Of a stretch of DNA of 64,000 bases, positions 9,741-18,039 are shown in pieces. This stretch comes from Nitrospirota bacterium (GTDB taxonomy: Bacteria; Nitrospirota; Nitrospiria; SBBL01; JAADHI01): contig JAJDBT010000041.1 in NCBI GenBank assembly GCA_029261215.1, positions 1 through 64,000 on the forward strand. The letters run 5' to 3'. The number at the start of each line of letters is the position of its first letter. Within the stretch, counting starts at the first letter, position 1. The position numbers were made by a program, and so were the translations under genes. The notes beneath the pieces were generated by a model. It ran no database searches and was not told the DNA's origin. It saw only the letters and a program-made list of their open reading frames with translations.

Positions 9741-10094
9741 ATGAAAAACAATAGCGGTCTCGTATATTCAAGTGAATTGGGTAAGATGTGTGCTGTGTGC
9801 GAAAAACCTGCCGACCGGTGCCTCTGCCGGAAGCAGAATACCCCTGCGGCGGGTGACGGCATTGTCCGCGTTCGCCGGGAAATCAAGGGACGACAGGGAA
9901 AAGGCGTGACGGTCATTACAGGGCTTCCGCTTGACCCGGCCGTATTAAAACAACTCGGAAAGACCCTTAAAACGCAGTGCGGAACCGGCGGCACGGTGAA
10001 AGACGGCGTGATTGAAATACAAGGCGAGCACCGGGACAAGCTGATTGAGATCCTGAAAAAAGACGGCTGGATCGTGAAAGCCGCCGGGGGATGA
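9741..10094 (+). CDS. yciH: SUI1/YciH-family translation factor
   Basis: 117-aa bacterial homologue of eukaryotic eIF1, thought to influence start-site fidelity. The N-terminal Cys cluster CAVC...CLC (a zinc-ribbon-like feature of YciH) is followed by the core DGIVRVRREIKGRQGKGVTV and ITGLPL, the SUI1 signature. Length matches the family. The start at 9741 is the only sensible one, since the ATG at 9736 runs into a stop after two codons; its ribosome site is weak. Confidence 0.9.
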   Translation: MKNNSGLVYSSELGKMCAVCEKPADRCLCRKQNTPAAGDGIVRVRREIKGRQGKGVTVITGLPLDPAVLKQLGKTLKTQCGTGGTVKDGVIEIQGEHRDKLIEILKKDGWIVKAAGG

Positions 10095-10305
10095 ATACAG
10101 GGTTTTAGCTGTGTTCCCTTTTGAGGCATCTCAACAATTCTATTGACTTGAGGAATAGCCCCCCTTTACCCTGAAAACAGATACCATTCTGATATCGTCT
10201 AAAAAAGAAATTTCACAGGTCTGATGTATCACTCTTCATTCTTCGGGGCATTTTTCCCAATAATGGTGACCTTGGGCATTTATCTACTCTATGGAGGATA
10301 GAACA

Positions 10306-11910
10306 TTGAAAAGAATCATCACATTTGTCTTCATTTTTATCCTGGGTTTTTCTGCGGCTGGTCATGCGCAAATCAGCCCGGAAAGTTATTCACTCAGCCC
10401 ATTCATCGGGCGTTATGAATTTGATCATCAACAAAAACTGGATGTCAGCCCCGTTATCGGACTTCGCTTGGGCTATGCCCTTACATCGCATTGGGGGCTT
10501 GAAGGGGTATTAGAATATGTCCCAACAGAATCCAATTTTGTGGGCGACAGCGGGAGTACTATTCATGCTGTTCTCTACCATGTTGATGCCCTTTATCACT
10601 TTATGCCGGATAAACGATTTGTTCCCTTTTTGGCCGCCGGAGTCGGAGGCATTTCGCTCGATTCAAACCCAAGAGGCGCGAACACTAATTTTATGGCGAA
10701 TTACGGGGTTGGTGCAAAATATTTTGTAACCGAGCGGATTTCCCTCAGAGGTGATGTCCGGTTTATTTTCGTAGATGATCAGCAAACTCAGCACAATATG
10801 GAACTTGCTCTGGGCCTTGTGTATGCCTGGGGAAGTGACGCTAAAAAAGCCCCTGTTCAAGCCGTGATGCCTTCACCGGCGGACAGTGATGGAGACGGCG
10901 TGACGGATGATCTCGACAAATGCCCGAATTCCGCTGCCGGATCTGTGGTCGATAATACAGGTTGTGCAAAAGACAAAGATAGTGATGGCGATGGGGTGAT
11001 GGATGCAAATGACCGTTGTCCGAGTACGCCTGCCGATGAAAAGGTGGACAGCGCTGGCTGTTCGGAAAAAGTCGAAACTGCGAGTAACGATGCCGATGGG
11101 GATGGCGTACCGGATGCCCAGGACCTTTGCAGTCACACCCCTGCGGGGATCACGGTAGACGGGGACGGATGCCCGGTAGACAGCGATGGCGATGGCACCC
11201 CTGACCATGTGGATTCATGCCCGGATACTCGAAAAGGCCTGCTGACTGACGGAAAGGGATGTCCGCTCGATACGGATCAGGATGGCGTGCCCGATAGCAT
11301 GGACCGTTGTGCCAATACGCCTTTTGGGGTCAAAGTGAACAGCAAAGGCTGTCCGCTGGATGCTGACCAGGATGGCGTTTTTGATGATGCTGATGAATGT
11401 CCCGGCACCCCAGCGGGTGTACTTGTGGATGGAAAGGGTTGCCCCAAAGAAGCGGAAAAGGACAGTGATGGTGATGGCGTGATGGATGGGCGTGACAAAT
11501 GCCCCAATACCCTGAGCGGCGCACCGGTAGATGCTTCAGGGTGTATGTCGATAAAAGAAAAGACCAGTGTGAAGTTGAATATCGGGTTTGATACGGGCAA
11601 GGCCAGAATCAAACCGGAATATGATGCTGAAATTCAGAAAGTGGCTGATTTCATGAAGGCTTTCCCGAACACAATCACCGAGGTCGAAGGCCATACGGAC
11701 AATACCGGGCCGGATCGCATCAACCGCATCCTTTCACAAAGACGGGCGGACAGTGTTCGGCAATATCTGATTACTCGTTTCGACATTGATCCTTCTCGCC
11801 TCACGGCGAAAGGCTATGGTTCATCGAAGCCAGTTGCCGACAATGGAACAGCGGAAGGGCGGGAGAAAAACCGCCGCGTCGTGGTGACACTGAAGGCGGA
11901 AAAAGAGTAA
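10306..11910 (+). CDS. OmpA-family outer-membrane protein with thrombospondin type-3 repeats
   Basis: About 534 aa. The likely start is the TTG at 10306, because GGAGG stands 8-9 bases upstream and the product then opens with a clean signal peptide (MKRIITFVFIFILGFSAAGH, cleaved after HA-Q). The ATG at 10291 would place that GGAGG inside the gene. Residues about 22-180 look like an 8-strand OmpA barrel; seven Ca-binding TSP3 repeats of the form DSDGDGVxDxxDxCPxT...GC follow; the C-terminal 110 residues are the OmpA peptidoglycan-binding domain (GHTDNTG, and NRRV near the end). It probably links the outer membrane to the wall. Confidence 0.9.
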   Translation: MKRIITFVFIFILGFSAAGHAQISPESYSLSPFIGRYEFDHQQKLDVSPVIGLRLGYALTSHWGLEGVLEYVPTESNFVGDSGSTIHAVLYHVDALYHFMPDKRFVPFLAAGVGGISLDSNPRGANTNFMANYGVGAKYFVTERISLRGDVRFIFVDDQQTQHNMELALGLVYAWGSDAKKAPVQAVMPSPADSDGDGVTDDLDKCPNSAAGSVVDNTGCAKDKDSDGDGVMDANDRCPSTPADEKVDSAGCSEKVETASNDADGDGVPDAQDLCSHTPAGITVDGDGCPVDSDGDGTPDHVDSCPDTRKGLLTDGKGCPLDTDQDGVPDSMDRCANTPFGVKVNSKGCPLDADQDGVFDDADECPGTPAGVLVDGKGCPKEAEKDSDGDGVMDGRDKCPNTLSGAPVDASGCMSIKEKTSVKLNIGFDTGKARIKPEYDAEIQKVADFMKAFPNTITEVEGHTDNTGPDRINRILSQRRADSVRQYLITRFDIDPSRLTAKGYGSSKPVADNGTAEGREKNRRVVVTLKAEKE

Positions 11911-11912
11911 GG

Positions 11913-11953
11913 CGCATTGATCGGGGCGGGTTGTTCCCGCCCCGATCAATGCG
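11913..11953 (+). terminator. Long perfect hairpin after the OmpA gene
   Basis: An 18-bp uninterrupted stem (left arm 11913-11930, right arm 11936-11953) around the loop TTGTT, starting 2 bases after the OmpA stop. The run after it is only modestly T-rich (TGTGTTTATC), so it may act as an mRNA 3'-end stabiliser as much as a terminator. Confidence 0.6.
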
Positions 11954-12041
11954 TGTGTTTATCAGATCGTTTACAGGAATTCATCAAAAGAAAGCGCTTC
12001 AAGTCAGGCAGTCTGAGCTGGGCTTGTTGTTGAAATCGCGT

Positions 12042-12081
12042 AAAAAAGCGGCCTCCGGTTTAAGCGGGAGGCCGCTTTTTT
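12042..12081. terminator. Bidirectional rho-independent terminator
   Basis: AAAAAAGCGGCCTCC (12042-12056) pairs fully with GGAGGCCGCTTTTTT (12067-12081) around a 10-base loop. T-runs occur at the 3' side on both strands, fitting its place between the convergent OmpA gene and the small periplasmic protein. Confidence 0.85.
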
Positions 12082-12115
12082 TATGCAGGGAAGCGGAAAG
12101 TATGTTTAGCGTATT

Positions 12116-12586
12116 TTATTTCTTTGCTCCAAATTCTTTTTCTGTTTTTTCCCAGGTCGTATGGAAGGTGTCATAAGCGTCTGAAAACCCTTTTTTCATC
12201 TGGTCCCAGGCATCGGCCGAACTGTTTTTCAATCGACCTGTCCATTCCGCCACCTCATTCCGCTGTTTACGGAGTGCTTTAAGGGTCGCCCGTGTTTTTT
12301 CGCGTGTGGTTTTACTCATTTTATCCCAATCCTGATCAATCTGTTTTTCCAGAGTGTCGATCCGCTTGTCCAGACGGTCGAGGGCCGTTTTCGTCTTCTC
12401 TACCGCCTCGTCTCGTTGATCGGCCGTATAGCTTTTAAGGGTTTTAATGAGATCTTTTGTGTTTTTCTTTACTTCTTCCATAGACGCGGCATCGCTGGCT
12501 GTTTTGGCGAACGCTGTCGGGGTGATTCCCAGTAAGGCCAATAACATCATGATACTTGCAAAGTGGTTTTTTTTTCTGATTTTCAT
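12116..12586 (-). CDS. Small exported coiled-coil protein
   Basis: 156 aa, not assigned to a named family. A signal peptide is clear (KIRKKNHF, hydrophobic core SIMMLLALLGITPTAFA, cleavage before KTASD). The mature part is almost wholly helical and charged: heptad-like Lys/Glu/Asp stretches with DRLDKRIDTLEKQIDQDWDKM and a repeated DAWDQMKKGFSDAYD pattern resembling amphipathic apolipoprotein/YtxH-like periplasmic helices. GAGGTGAGA upstream of the ATG is a good ribosome site. Role unknown; periplasmic or lipid-surface association is an inference. Confidence 0.75.
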   Translation of the reverse strand: MKIRKKNHFASIMMLLALLGITPTAFAKTASDAASMEEVKKNTKDLIKTLKSYTADQRDEAVEKTKTALDRLDKRIDTLEKQIDQDWDKMSKTTREKTRATLKALRKQRNEVAEWTGRLKNSSADAWDQMKKGFSDAYDTFHTTWEKTEKEFGAKK

Positions 12587-12711
12587 CTCTCACCTCCTTA
12601 TTTCATTATGCTTAAAAGTAAATGAATGCGGGTTTTCCCTCGACTGTTAATCTAACATATTTACATGGATTGAGACCGGTATTTTTATCTCAGAATCTTG
12701 AAGTAAATCGG

Positions 12712-12730
12712 TCTCTATCAGTGATAGAAT
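12712..12730 (+). promoter_or_regulatory. tetO-like palindrome upstream of the DUF1275 gene
   Basis: TCTCTATCAGTGATAGAAT contains CTATCA-G-TGATAG (12715-12727), a perfect dyad equal to the core of the classical tet operator. It overlaps a TAGAAT -10-like hexamer (12725-12730) 22 bases before the GTG start of the next gene. A TetR-family repressor site is the natural reading; no tetR-like gene is in the window. Confidence 0.45.
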
Positions 12731-12752
12731 ACACGTTTTCGCGGAGGAATAC

Positions 12753-13457
12753 GTGCCTCAGCTCAATCAAAAGTGGGTGTTGGCGGGTGGTTGTTGTTTG
12801 GCTTTTTTTGCTGCAGCCGTGAACAGCTCCTACCTTATCCTCGTTGGGACTTCGGTCAGCCACCTTACGGGAGATTTATCAAAATTCGCCGTTGAAACCA
12901 TCGGCGGTGGAAAAGAAACCACGATTACAGTCATCGGACTTGTACTGGCAGTTATGGGTTTTGTCCTTGGGGCCATGTTGTCCGGATTTGTCATTGATAC
13001 GAAGGGGCTGGCCCTCTCTCGCCCTTATGGACGCAACATTTCATTTATCGGTTGTCTTATTCTGGCCTCAGCTATTTTTGTTGATACATTTTCCTGGCTG
13101 GCTGTATTTCTTGCGAGTTTTGCCTGTGGTATGCAAAATGCGCTTGCGACGCACTACCGGGGAATGGTTTTACGTACAACGCATGTCACGGGTTTGCTCA
13201 CCGATTTCGGCGCCTTTGTCGGGATGAAATTGAGAGGTCGTTTTATTCCGATGTGGAAATGCATTGTACCCGTTTTGTTGTCCCTGTTCTTTTTTTTAGG
13301 GGCCGGGTTTGGCGCCGCGCTTTCTCTTGCGTATCGGGGCTTGAGTCTTTATCTGCTTGCTGCCATCTACTTGCTTGGCGGGCTGAGCTGGTCCTTTATC
13401 AAACGGATGGTGCTGGGGCGGAATCAATCTATAGGAAAAGGACAAAAGAGTTCATGA
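12753..13457 (+). CDS. DUF1275 (YoaK-type) membrane protein
   Basis: 234 aa with about six hydrophobic segments. Family marks are the N-terminal AAAVNSSYLIL and SHLTGDLSKFAVE (the conserved 'TGN/TGD' region) and CGMQNALATHYRGMVLRTTHVTGLLTDFG, the DUF1275 signature. Function is unknown in the family; transport has been proposed. The start is GTG at 12753, preceded by GCGGAGGAAT. It lies behind the tetO-like dyad, so it may be inducible. Confidence 0.85.
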   Translation: MPQLNQKWVLAGGCCLAFFAAAVNSSYLILVGTSVSHLTGDLSKFAVETIGGGKETTITVIGLVLAVMGFVLGAMLSGFVIDTKGLALSRPYGRNISFIGCLILASAIFVDTFSWLAVFLASFACGMQNALATHYRGMVLRTTHVTGLLTDFGAFVGMKLRGRFIPMWKCIVPVLLSLFFFLGAGFGAALSLAYRGLSLYLLAAIYLLGGLSWSFIKRMVLGRNQSIGKGQKSS

Positions 13458-13510
13458 CAATAAGGGGTGTGCCACCCGGCCCACGGTGCTCGGTTTGTCC
13501 TTGTTTTTCC

Positions 13511-13549
13511 GTCAAGGAGTCCTGCTGAAGCAGAACCCTTTGTCTTGAC
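13511..13549. terminator. Hairpin between convergent genes
   Basis: GTCAAG (13511-13516) pairs with CTTGAC (13544-13549), with an inner CTGCT-GA-AGCAG stem (13522-13533). It sits between the convergent DUF1275 and SDR genes. There is no good T-run on the plus strand, so the terminator reading is tentative. Confidence 0.35.
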
Positions 13550-13573
13550 GTATGTTCGAGCCAGGTTTTTCTT

Positions 13574-14335
13574 TCAGGGGTAATCTTGGCGGGTGGGGCG
13601 CACAACAATGTCGCTGATGTGGACATGGGGTGGCTGCGTGACCATGAAAAGGATGGCATTTGCGATGTCCTCTCCCAGTAAAAGCGGTCCGAATTTGTCC
13701 TTGAAATTTTGGACCATCTCGTCACTGTAGCCTGCGCCTGCCTGAAATCCACTCAACACAAGTCCGGGCTCAACCAGAGAAACGCGGACTCCGTTCCCCG
13801 CAATTTCACGGCGTAATGCCTCAGTCATCGCATGCACCGCAAATTTTGAGGCACCATAAACTGCGCTAAACGGTGAGATATGCCGCCCCACGACCGAGCC
13901 GATCACGACAATATCAGCCGATGATTCTGGATAACCCTTTAGCTGGGGCGCTGCCATTTTTTGTGCCGCCTTTTGAAGCAGCGCGAGGGTTCCTGTCACA
14001 TTGATTTTTAGAATGTGTTCAAATTTTGATAGATCGGCGTCTTTGACCGATCCACCCAAACCCTGCCCCGCATTGGCAACCACAATATTCACTGCTTTGC
14101 CAAAGCGTTCACTGGCCGCCGCAAAAAGTGCGTCCAAAATAGAGGGCTCGGCTGCATCGCCAGCTACACCGCAAAAAGCGGGGCCCAACTCTTTTTCAAG
14201 CAAAGTGAGTTTTTCAGTGTTGCGCCCATTACCGACAACGCGAAACCCGGCGGCAACAAACTTTCTAGCCGTGGCCTCACCAATCCCGGATGTGGCTCCC
14301 GTGATCATGGCAATACGTGCATCGCTTTCAGTCAT
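13574..14335 (-). CDS. Short-chain dehydrogenase/reductase
   Basis: 253-aa classical SDR. TGATSGIG cofactor motif near residue 12, NAGQG after strand 4, catalytic Ser in VIGSVVG and YGASK as the Tyr-x-x-x-Lys pair. The N-terminal layout (ITGATSGIGEATARKF, then GNGRN with an Arg) suggests NADP. Substrate is not determined. The start is the ATG at 14335, with GGGGGAGTGA directly upstream; longer in-frame starts run into the end of batD. It may be transcribed with the bat operon lying just upstream. Confidence 0.88.
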   Translation of the reverse strand: MTESDARIAMITGATSGIGEATARKFVAAGFRVVGNGRNTEKLTLLEKELGPAFCGVAGDAAEPSILDALFAAASERFGKAVNIVVANAGQGLGGSVKDADLSKFEHILKINVTGTLALLQKAAQKMAAPQLKGYPESSADIVVIGSVVGRHISPFSAVYGASKFAVHAMTEALRREIAGNGVRVSLVEPGLVLSGFQAGAGYSDEMVQNFKDKFGPLLLGEDIANAILFMVTQPPHVHISDIVVRPTRQDYP

Positions 14336-14360
14336 TTTCACTCCCCCATTGATATTCCAA

Positions 14361-16088
14361 TCATATTTCGGATGGATACAGCGGTACCAGAGCCTCGGGT
14401 TTGGGAGTCGCCTTTTTGGAATTTCTTGTTTCTTCTTCAAATGCCGTCCAGAGGCTTGGTCCTGTTTCCCATGAGGTTTCGGTCTGGCTATAAAGCACGG
14501 CATTCAGTTTTTTTATTTCGTTTGATAAGCTTTGTCCCACGCGGTTTCCAATCTCCCCCAAACTCACGGGCTGTCCCGGCCACATCACGCGGCCCCAGAT
14601 CAGCAGGGCGTCTTTTGCCGCATGGGCATCGTTTTGTGTGCAGGCTTTTTGAAGCTGCTTTTTGATCGGGCCGATGTCGGGCGGCCTTGTGTCCCGATCC
14701 TTTGAATCCAGTCTTTGTTGTGTTTTTTTATGGGTTTGCCGCCAGCCCACAAGGGTGAGACCCCAGGCCACAGCCAGCGCGAGACTCACCCAGGGCCAGA
14801 TGCCCAGCGTGTTTTGTGCAAGGGGTGCGGGGAGGGTGTTACCCTGAGGGGTTTGTATTTCCGGGGCTTTCTGTGGAGGAAGCGGCGCGGCGCGCCGTTG
14901 CGAGAGATCAGCCGGGGCGACCTGTATTCGGCGTGCGGGCAAAAGGGCAATTTCAACTTTTTCAGTCTTGGTATTCCACCAGGGGACTTCGAGTGCGGGC
15001 AGCAAAAGCGTTCCCGCTTTTGTCGGGATGAGCGCAATCTTTTCCTGCCGGATGCCGAGCAGTCCATTGTCTTGCGTTTCATTTTTGAGAACGGGCTGGT
15101 CGGGATAGGCTTTAAAATCCTCAGGAATCACGGGGTTTAGTTCAGGTAATTGGGCGGCGGTAAGGCCCTCGGCCATTAATTGAATCGTCCAGGTGAGGGG
15201 TTCTCCGACTTTGCCAGTGGGCTCGCCTGCGAGTACTTCCGGCCAGCTTTCGAGCAGTTGCAGTTTTCGGGCGGGCAGCCATCTGCCTTTGATTTTATCC
15301 TGAGGGACGGGTTGCACCTTGAGTGTCATTTGTTCGGAGCGTAAGCGTTTGATCGGGCCGCCGCCGGGAAAGGGATTAAACTGTGATCTTGCGCTGCCCG
15401 CAAGCTGACCTGCAAAGCTAATTGGCGCGATGCTCAAGGTGCCGCTTTGCTGGGGGAAAATAGCGTATTTTCGTTCGACGACACGATACCGTTCGCCATT
15501 TCGGGTGGTTTCAAATTGTTTGTCTTCTCCTAATTTTTCAATCACGGCATCGGCATCGCTCAAAGTGGGTTCTGAGAGTTGCGCGCTCAATAAATTGACC
15601 GCGCGATAAAAGCGAAGGGTGTACACAAATTGAGACTGGACATAGCCTGTCGTTGGTTCGGCCTTGACCTCAAGAAATAGAAGTTCCGCCGTGGCGCTTT
15701 CTTCAGAGACGGGCGTTTTTTCGATATCAATACGCAAAGCGGGACTCTGGTCTTTTCCAAAGGCGATGGGTGGAATGGTAAAAAATCCCGCCTCTTTTCC
15801 CATGAGCGTAAGCGTCCATTCTCTTTTTCGCGTGATGTCGCCGTTGATGATTTCCACACGATTGCCTTCAGATTTTTGAAGGATATCAAAGTTTTCTTCA
15901 ATGACTCTAAAATTTGGTTCTCCATCGACGGAACCTTCGGCCCCATACACCAGGGTGAAGGATTCGTTGAGGTTCACTTTTTTTCGGTCGAGTTCTGCAT
16001 GAATTGTGGCGGACCAGGTTTGTGAACTCCCGAGAAAAATCGAGAGGCAAAAGACCATGAAAATCAGTCGATGTTTGCAAGTTACCAT
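14361..16088 (-). CDS. batD: BatD-family membrane protein
   Basis: 575 aa. Signal peptide (hydrophobic stretch in residues 8-26), a large extracytoplasmic part of Ig-like beta domains with the BatD opening AELDRKKVNLNESFTLVYG, and a membrane segment near 430-450 (LGIWPWVSLALAVAWGLTLVGW) followed by a cytosolic tail of about 125 residues. BatD belongs to the Bacteroides aerotolerance cluster; its biochemical role is not settled. Its start overlaps the end of batB/C by 7 bases. Last member of the moxR-bat set. Confidence 0.85.
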   Translation of the reverse strand: MVTCKHRLIFMVFCLSIFLGSSQTWSATIHAELDRKKVNLNESFTLVYGAEGSVDGEPNFRVIEENFDILQKSEGNRVEIINGDITRKREWTLTLMGKEAGFFTIPPIAFGKDQSPALRIDIEKTPVSEESATAELLFLEVKAEPTTGYVQSQFVYTLRFYRAVNLLSAQLSEPTLSDADAVIEKLGEDKQFETTRNGERYRVVERKYAIFPQQSGTLSIAPISFAGQLAGSARSQFNPFPGGGPIKRLRSEQMTLKVQPVPQDKIKGRWLPARKLQLLESWPEVLAGEPTGKVGEPLTWTIQLMAEGLTAAQLPELNPVIPEDFKAYPDQPVLKNETQDNGLLGIRQEKIALIPTKAGTLLLPALEVPWWNTKTEKVEIALLPARRIQVAPADLSQRRAAPLPPQKAPEIQTPQGNTLPAPLAQNTLGIWPWVSLALAVAWGLTLVGWRQTHKKTQQRLDSKDRDTRPPDIGPIKKQLQKACTQNDAHAAKDALLIWGRVMWPGQPVSLGEIGNRVGQSLSNEIKKLNAVLYSQTETSWETGPSLWTAFEEETRNSKKATPKPEALVPLYPSEI

Positions 16089-17902
16089 GCGTTTTCCTCA
16101 TTACGTCCATTTTTCTGCTGTCTGGATTGATACAAAAATTTACGGCGCAAGAGGCCGCCGGGATCATCCGGTATGCGCCGCAGCCACTGTTCGTTGGCCA
16201 AGCGGACTTCGTCTTGTTCATCCATCTCGGCTGAAGCATTTTGTTGCTCTTGTTTTGTTTGATCCGAATCTTCCTGTTGTGCTTGTTCGGAGGCCTCTTT
16301 TTCAGAATCGCGCTCATTTTCTGTGGATTCGGATGAGGGATTGTTGTTTTTTTCTCCGTCTTTTCCCGAATCAGACTGCGGGTGATCTGAAGGATTCTGA
16401 TCTCCCGTTTGTTCGGGATTGTTTTCCGGGTTTTCTCCCGGCTCATCCGAAGGCTCGCCTTGTTCGTCTTCGTTGGCCTCACCCTCTTCTGATTTATTTT
16501 GATTTTGATTCTCCTGTTGTTCCTGCTGTTGTTTGAGTAGGTCAAGGTTATGTTTTGCATCGGCGTGTTCGGGATTAATTTTTAAAGCGCTGTCGTAAGC
16601 CTGTATCGCTTCCGGAATACGTCCCAGTTTGGCCAGGGCATTGCCTTTGTTGTACAAGGCTTCTGGGTTTTCGATGCCTTCCAGCGCCTCAAGGCTTTCT
16701 TCATATTGCCCGGCCCGGTAATGTGCGGCGGCTTTCCATTCCTTGTTTTGAAATAGTTTAGCCGCTTGTTCATCTTCGCCTTGTGAAAAAACCTTAGCCG
16801 CACGTTGATCGGGACGGGCCCAGAGCCCTTGCCAGTCAAGTGCGTGTGCGGGGCTTGCGGAGAGGAGGGCGATTAAAATCAATGAGGCCAGCAGGCCCCG
16901 GCGAAATGCGAGTGCACTGAGGAAAAGCAAGGGCAGCAAAAGCCAGGGGCCTTCCTCGCGCCAGAGATCGGCTTTTAATCCTGTTTCTTCGCTTTGATTT
17001 TCAATCTTTTGAGGTACGATGCTGGATGAGAGCGCCATGATATCGGCATCATCGACGCTGATGGGCTGATAGCGTCCTTCTCCCTGAAGTGCGAGCATGC
17101 GAAGCCGAATATCATCAAGTTTGGGCAGGACGATTTCACCTGTCCGCGTTTTCACAAATCCCCCGCCTGGCAAGGGAATGGGTGCGCCCTCTGTTGTGCC
17201 AACGCCCAGCACTGAGAGTTGATGCCCTTGCTGGACGAGATGGGCGACGACGTCTTCCAGTTTTTCCGGAGAGACATTTTCAATGCCGTCCGTGATGATG
17301 AGAACACGTCCACGAGAGATGCCCGCCTGTTTGAGCAGGGCCTCAGCTTTTTCCAGCGCGAGGTCGGGTCGGCTGCCTTGTTTCGGCATTAAGGCCGTAT
17401 TTAGGGCAGAGACTTGTGAAATGATGGTTTCTGAATCTTGTGTGAGCGGACTGACGACGAAGGACTCGGCGGCATAAACAATGAGTGCGGTTTGCCCTTC
17501 TTTCCGGTTTTTCAAAATGTCGACCAGCTTGTGCCGCGCACGGGCCAGACGGGTGGGTTTGATGTCGGCGGCATCCATCGACCGGGATAAATCAAGGACG
17601 AGCACCAATGCCGATTGCTCGCGAAAAACGGGTTGTTCGATCTGTTGCCAGGCGGGTCCGGCCAGGGCCATGATCGCGAGCAGGCCGCCAAAGGCCAGGG
17701 TATAAACCGCATTCTGCGCCTTTTTCTCTTTTGCGCGCTCGACGAGGAGGTAGGGCAGCAATGCCGGATCACAGACGGCCTGCCAGGTTCGGCTAACTGC
17801 TTTTCTGCGATGATAGCCCCAAAGCAGGATGCCGAGAATCGGCAGCAGCCAAAACCATTCCGGGCGCAGGAAATGAAAGTCTTTTAAGGTTGATAGTGTC
17901 AA
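16082..17902 (-). CDS. batB: BatB/BatC fusion: von Willebrand A plus TPR protein
   Basis: 606 aa. Two N-terminal hydrophobic segments (about 15-30 and 65-82), then a VWA domain with an intact metal site (DLSRSM, about 100-105), another membrane pair near 315-345, then TPR repeats (YNKGNALAKLGRIPEAIQAY) and a highly acidic Gln/Glu/Asn/Ser-rich tail from about 463 to 560, ending in a basic segment. In Bacteroides these are separate batB and batC genes; here they are one reading frame. The VWA and TPR parts suggest a scaffold in the inner membrane. Confidence 0.85.
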   Translation of the reverse strand: MTLSTLKDFHFLRPEWFWLLPILGILLWGYHRRKAVSRTWQAVCDPALLPYLLVERAKEKKAQNAVYTLAFGGLLAIMALAGPAWQQIEQPVFREQSALVLVLDLSRSMDAADIKPTRLARARHKLVDILKNRKEGQTALIVYAAESFVVSPLTQDSETIISQVSALNTALMPKQGSRPDLALEKAEALLKQAGISRGRVLIITDGIENVSPEKLEDVVAHLVQQGHQLSVLGVGTTEGAPIPLPGGGFVKTRTGEIVLPKLDDIRLRMLALQGEGRYQPISVDDADIMALSSSIVPQKIENQSEETGLKADLWREEGPWLLLPLLFLSALAFRRGLLASLILIALLSASPAHALDWQGLWARPDQRAAKVFSQGEDEQAAKLFQNKEWKAAAHYRAGQYEESLEALEGIENPEALYNKGNALAKLGRIPEAIQAYDSALKINPEHADAKHNLDLLKQQQEQQENQNQNKSEEGEANEDEQGEPSDEPGENPENNPEQTGDQNPSDHPQSDSGKDGEKNNNPSSESTENERDSEKEASEQAQQEDSDQTKQEQQNASAEMDEQDEVRLANEQWLRRIPDDPGGLLRRKFLYQSRQQKNGRNEENAW

Positions 17903-18039
17903 GGTCCCCCTTTTCCCTTTTTGCTAAAGTGGGGCGAAAAATAGAGGTAAAAGTGCGCTGTTATGTTCATTTTAATATCGTGCATCCCTTTATTTTGCTT
18001 CCCCCTTGGAAAAAGGGGGATTGAGGGGGATTTTCCCCC
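17903..18039. repeat. G/C-run interspersed repeat reaching into the batA 3' end
   Basis: Two CCCCCTTTT...AAGGGGG-type blocks (about 17905-17935 and 17999-18039) flank about 60 AT-rich bases between batA and batB/C. The second block codes for the last residues of BatA (KIPLNPPFSKGE), a peptide produced in many unrelated proteins when this class of palindromic repeat is read through. A small hairpin CCCCCTT/AAGGGGG lies at 18001-18019. Confidence 0.6.

Noticed and set aside
16006-16560. Open frames on both strands opposite the acidic tail of BatB/C
   Set aside because: Low-complexity Glu/Gln/Asn codons leave other frames open; no independent coding features.
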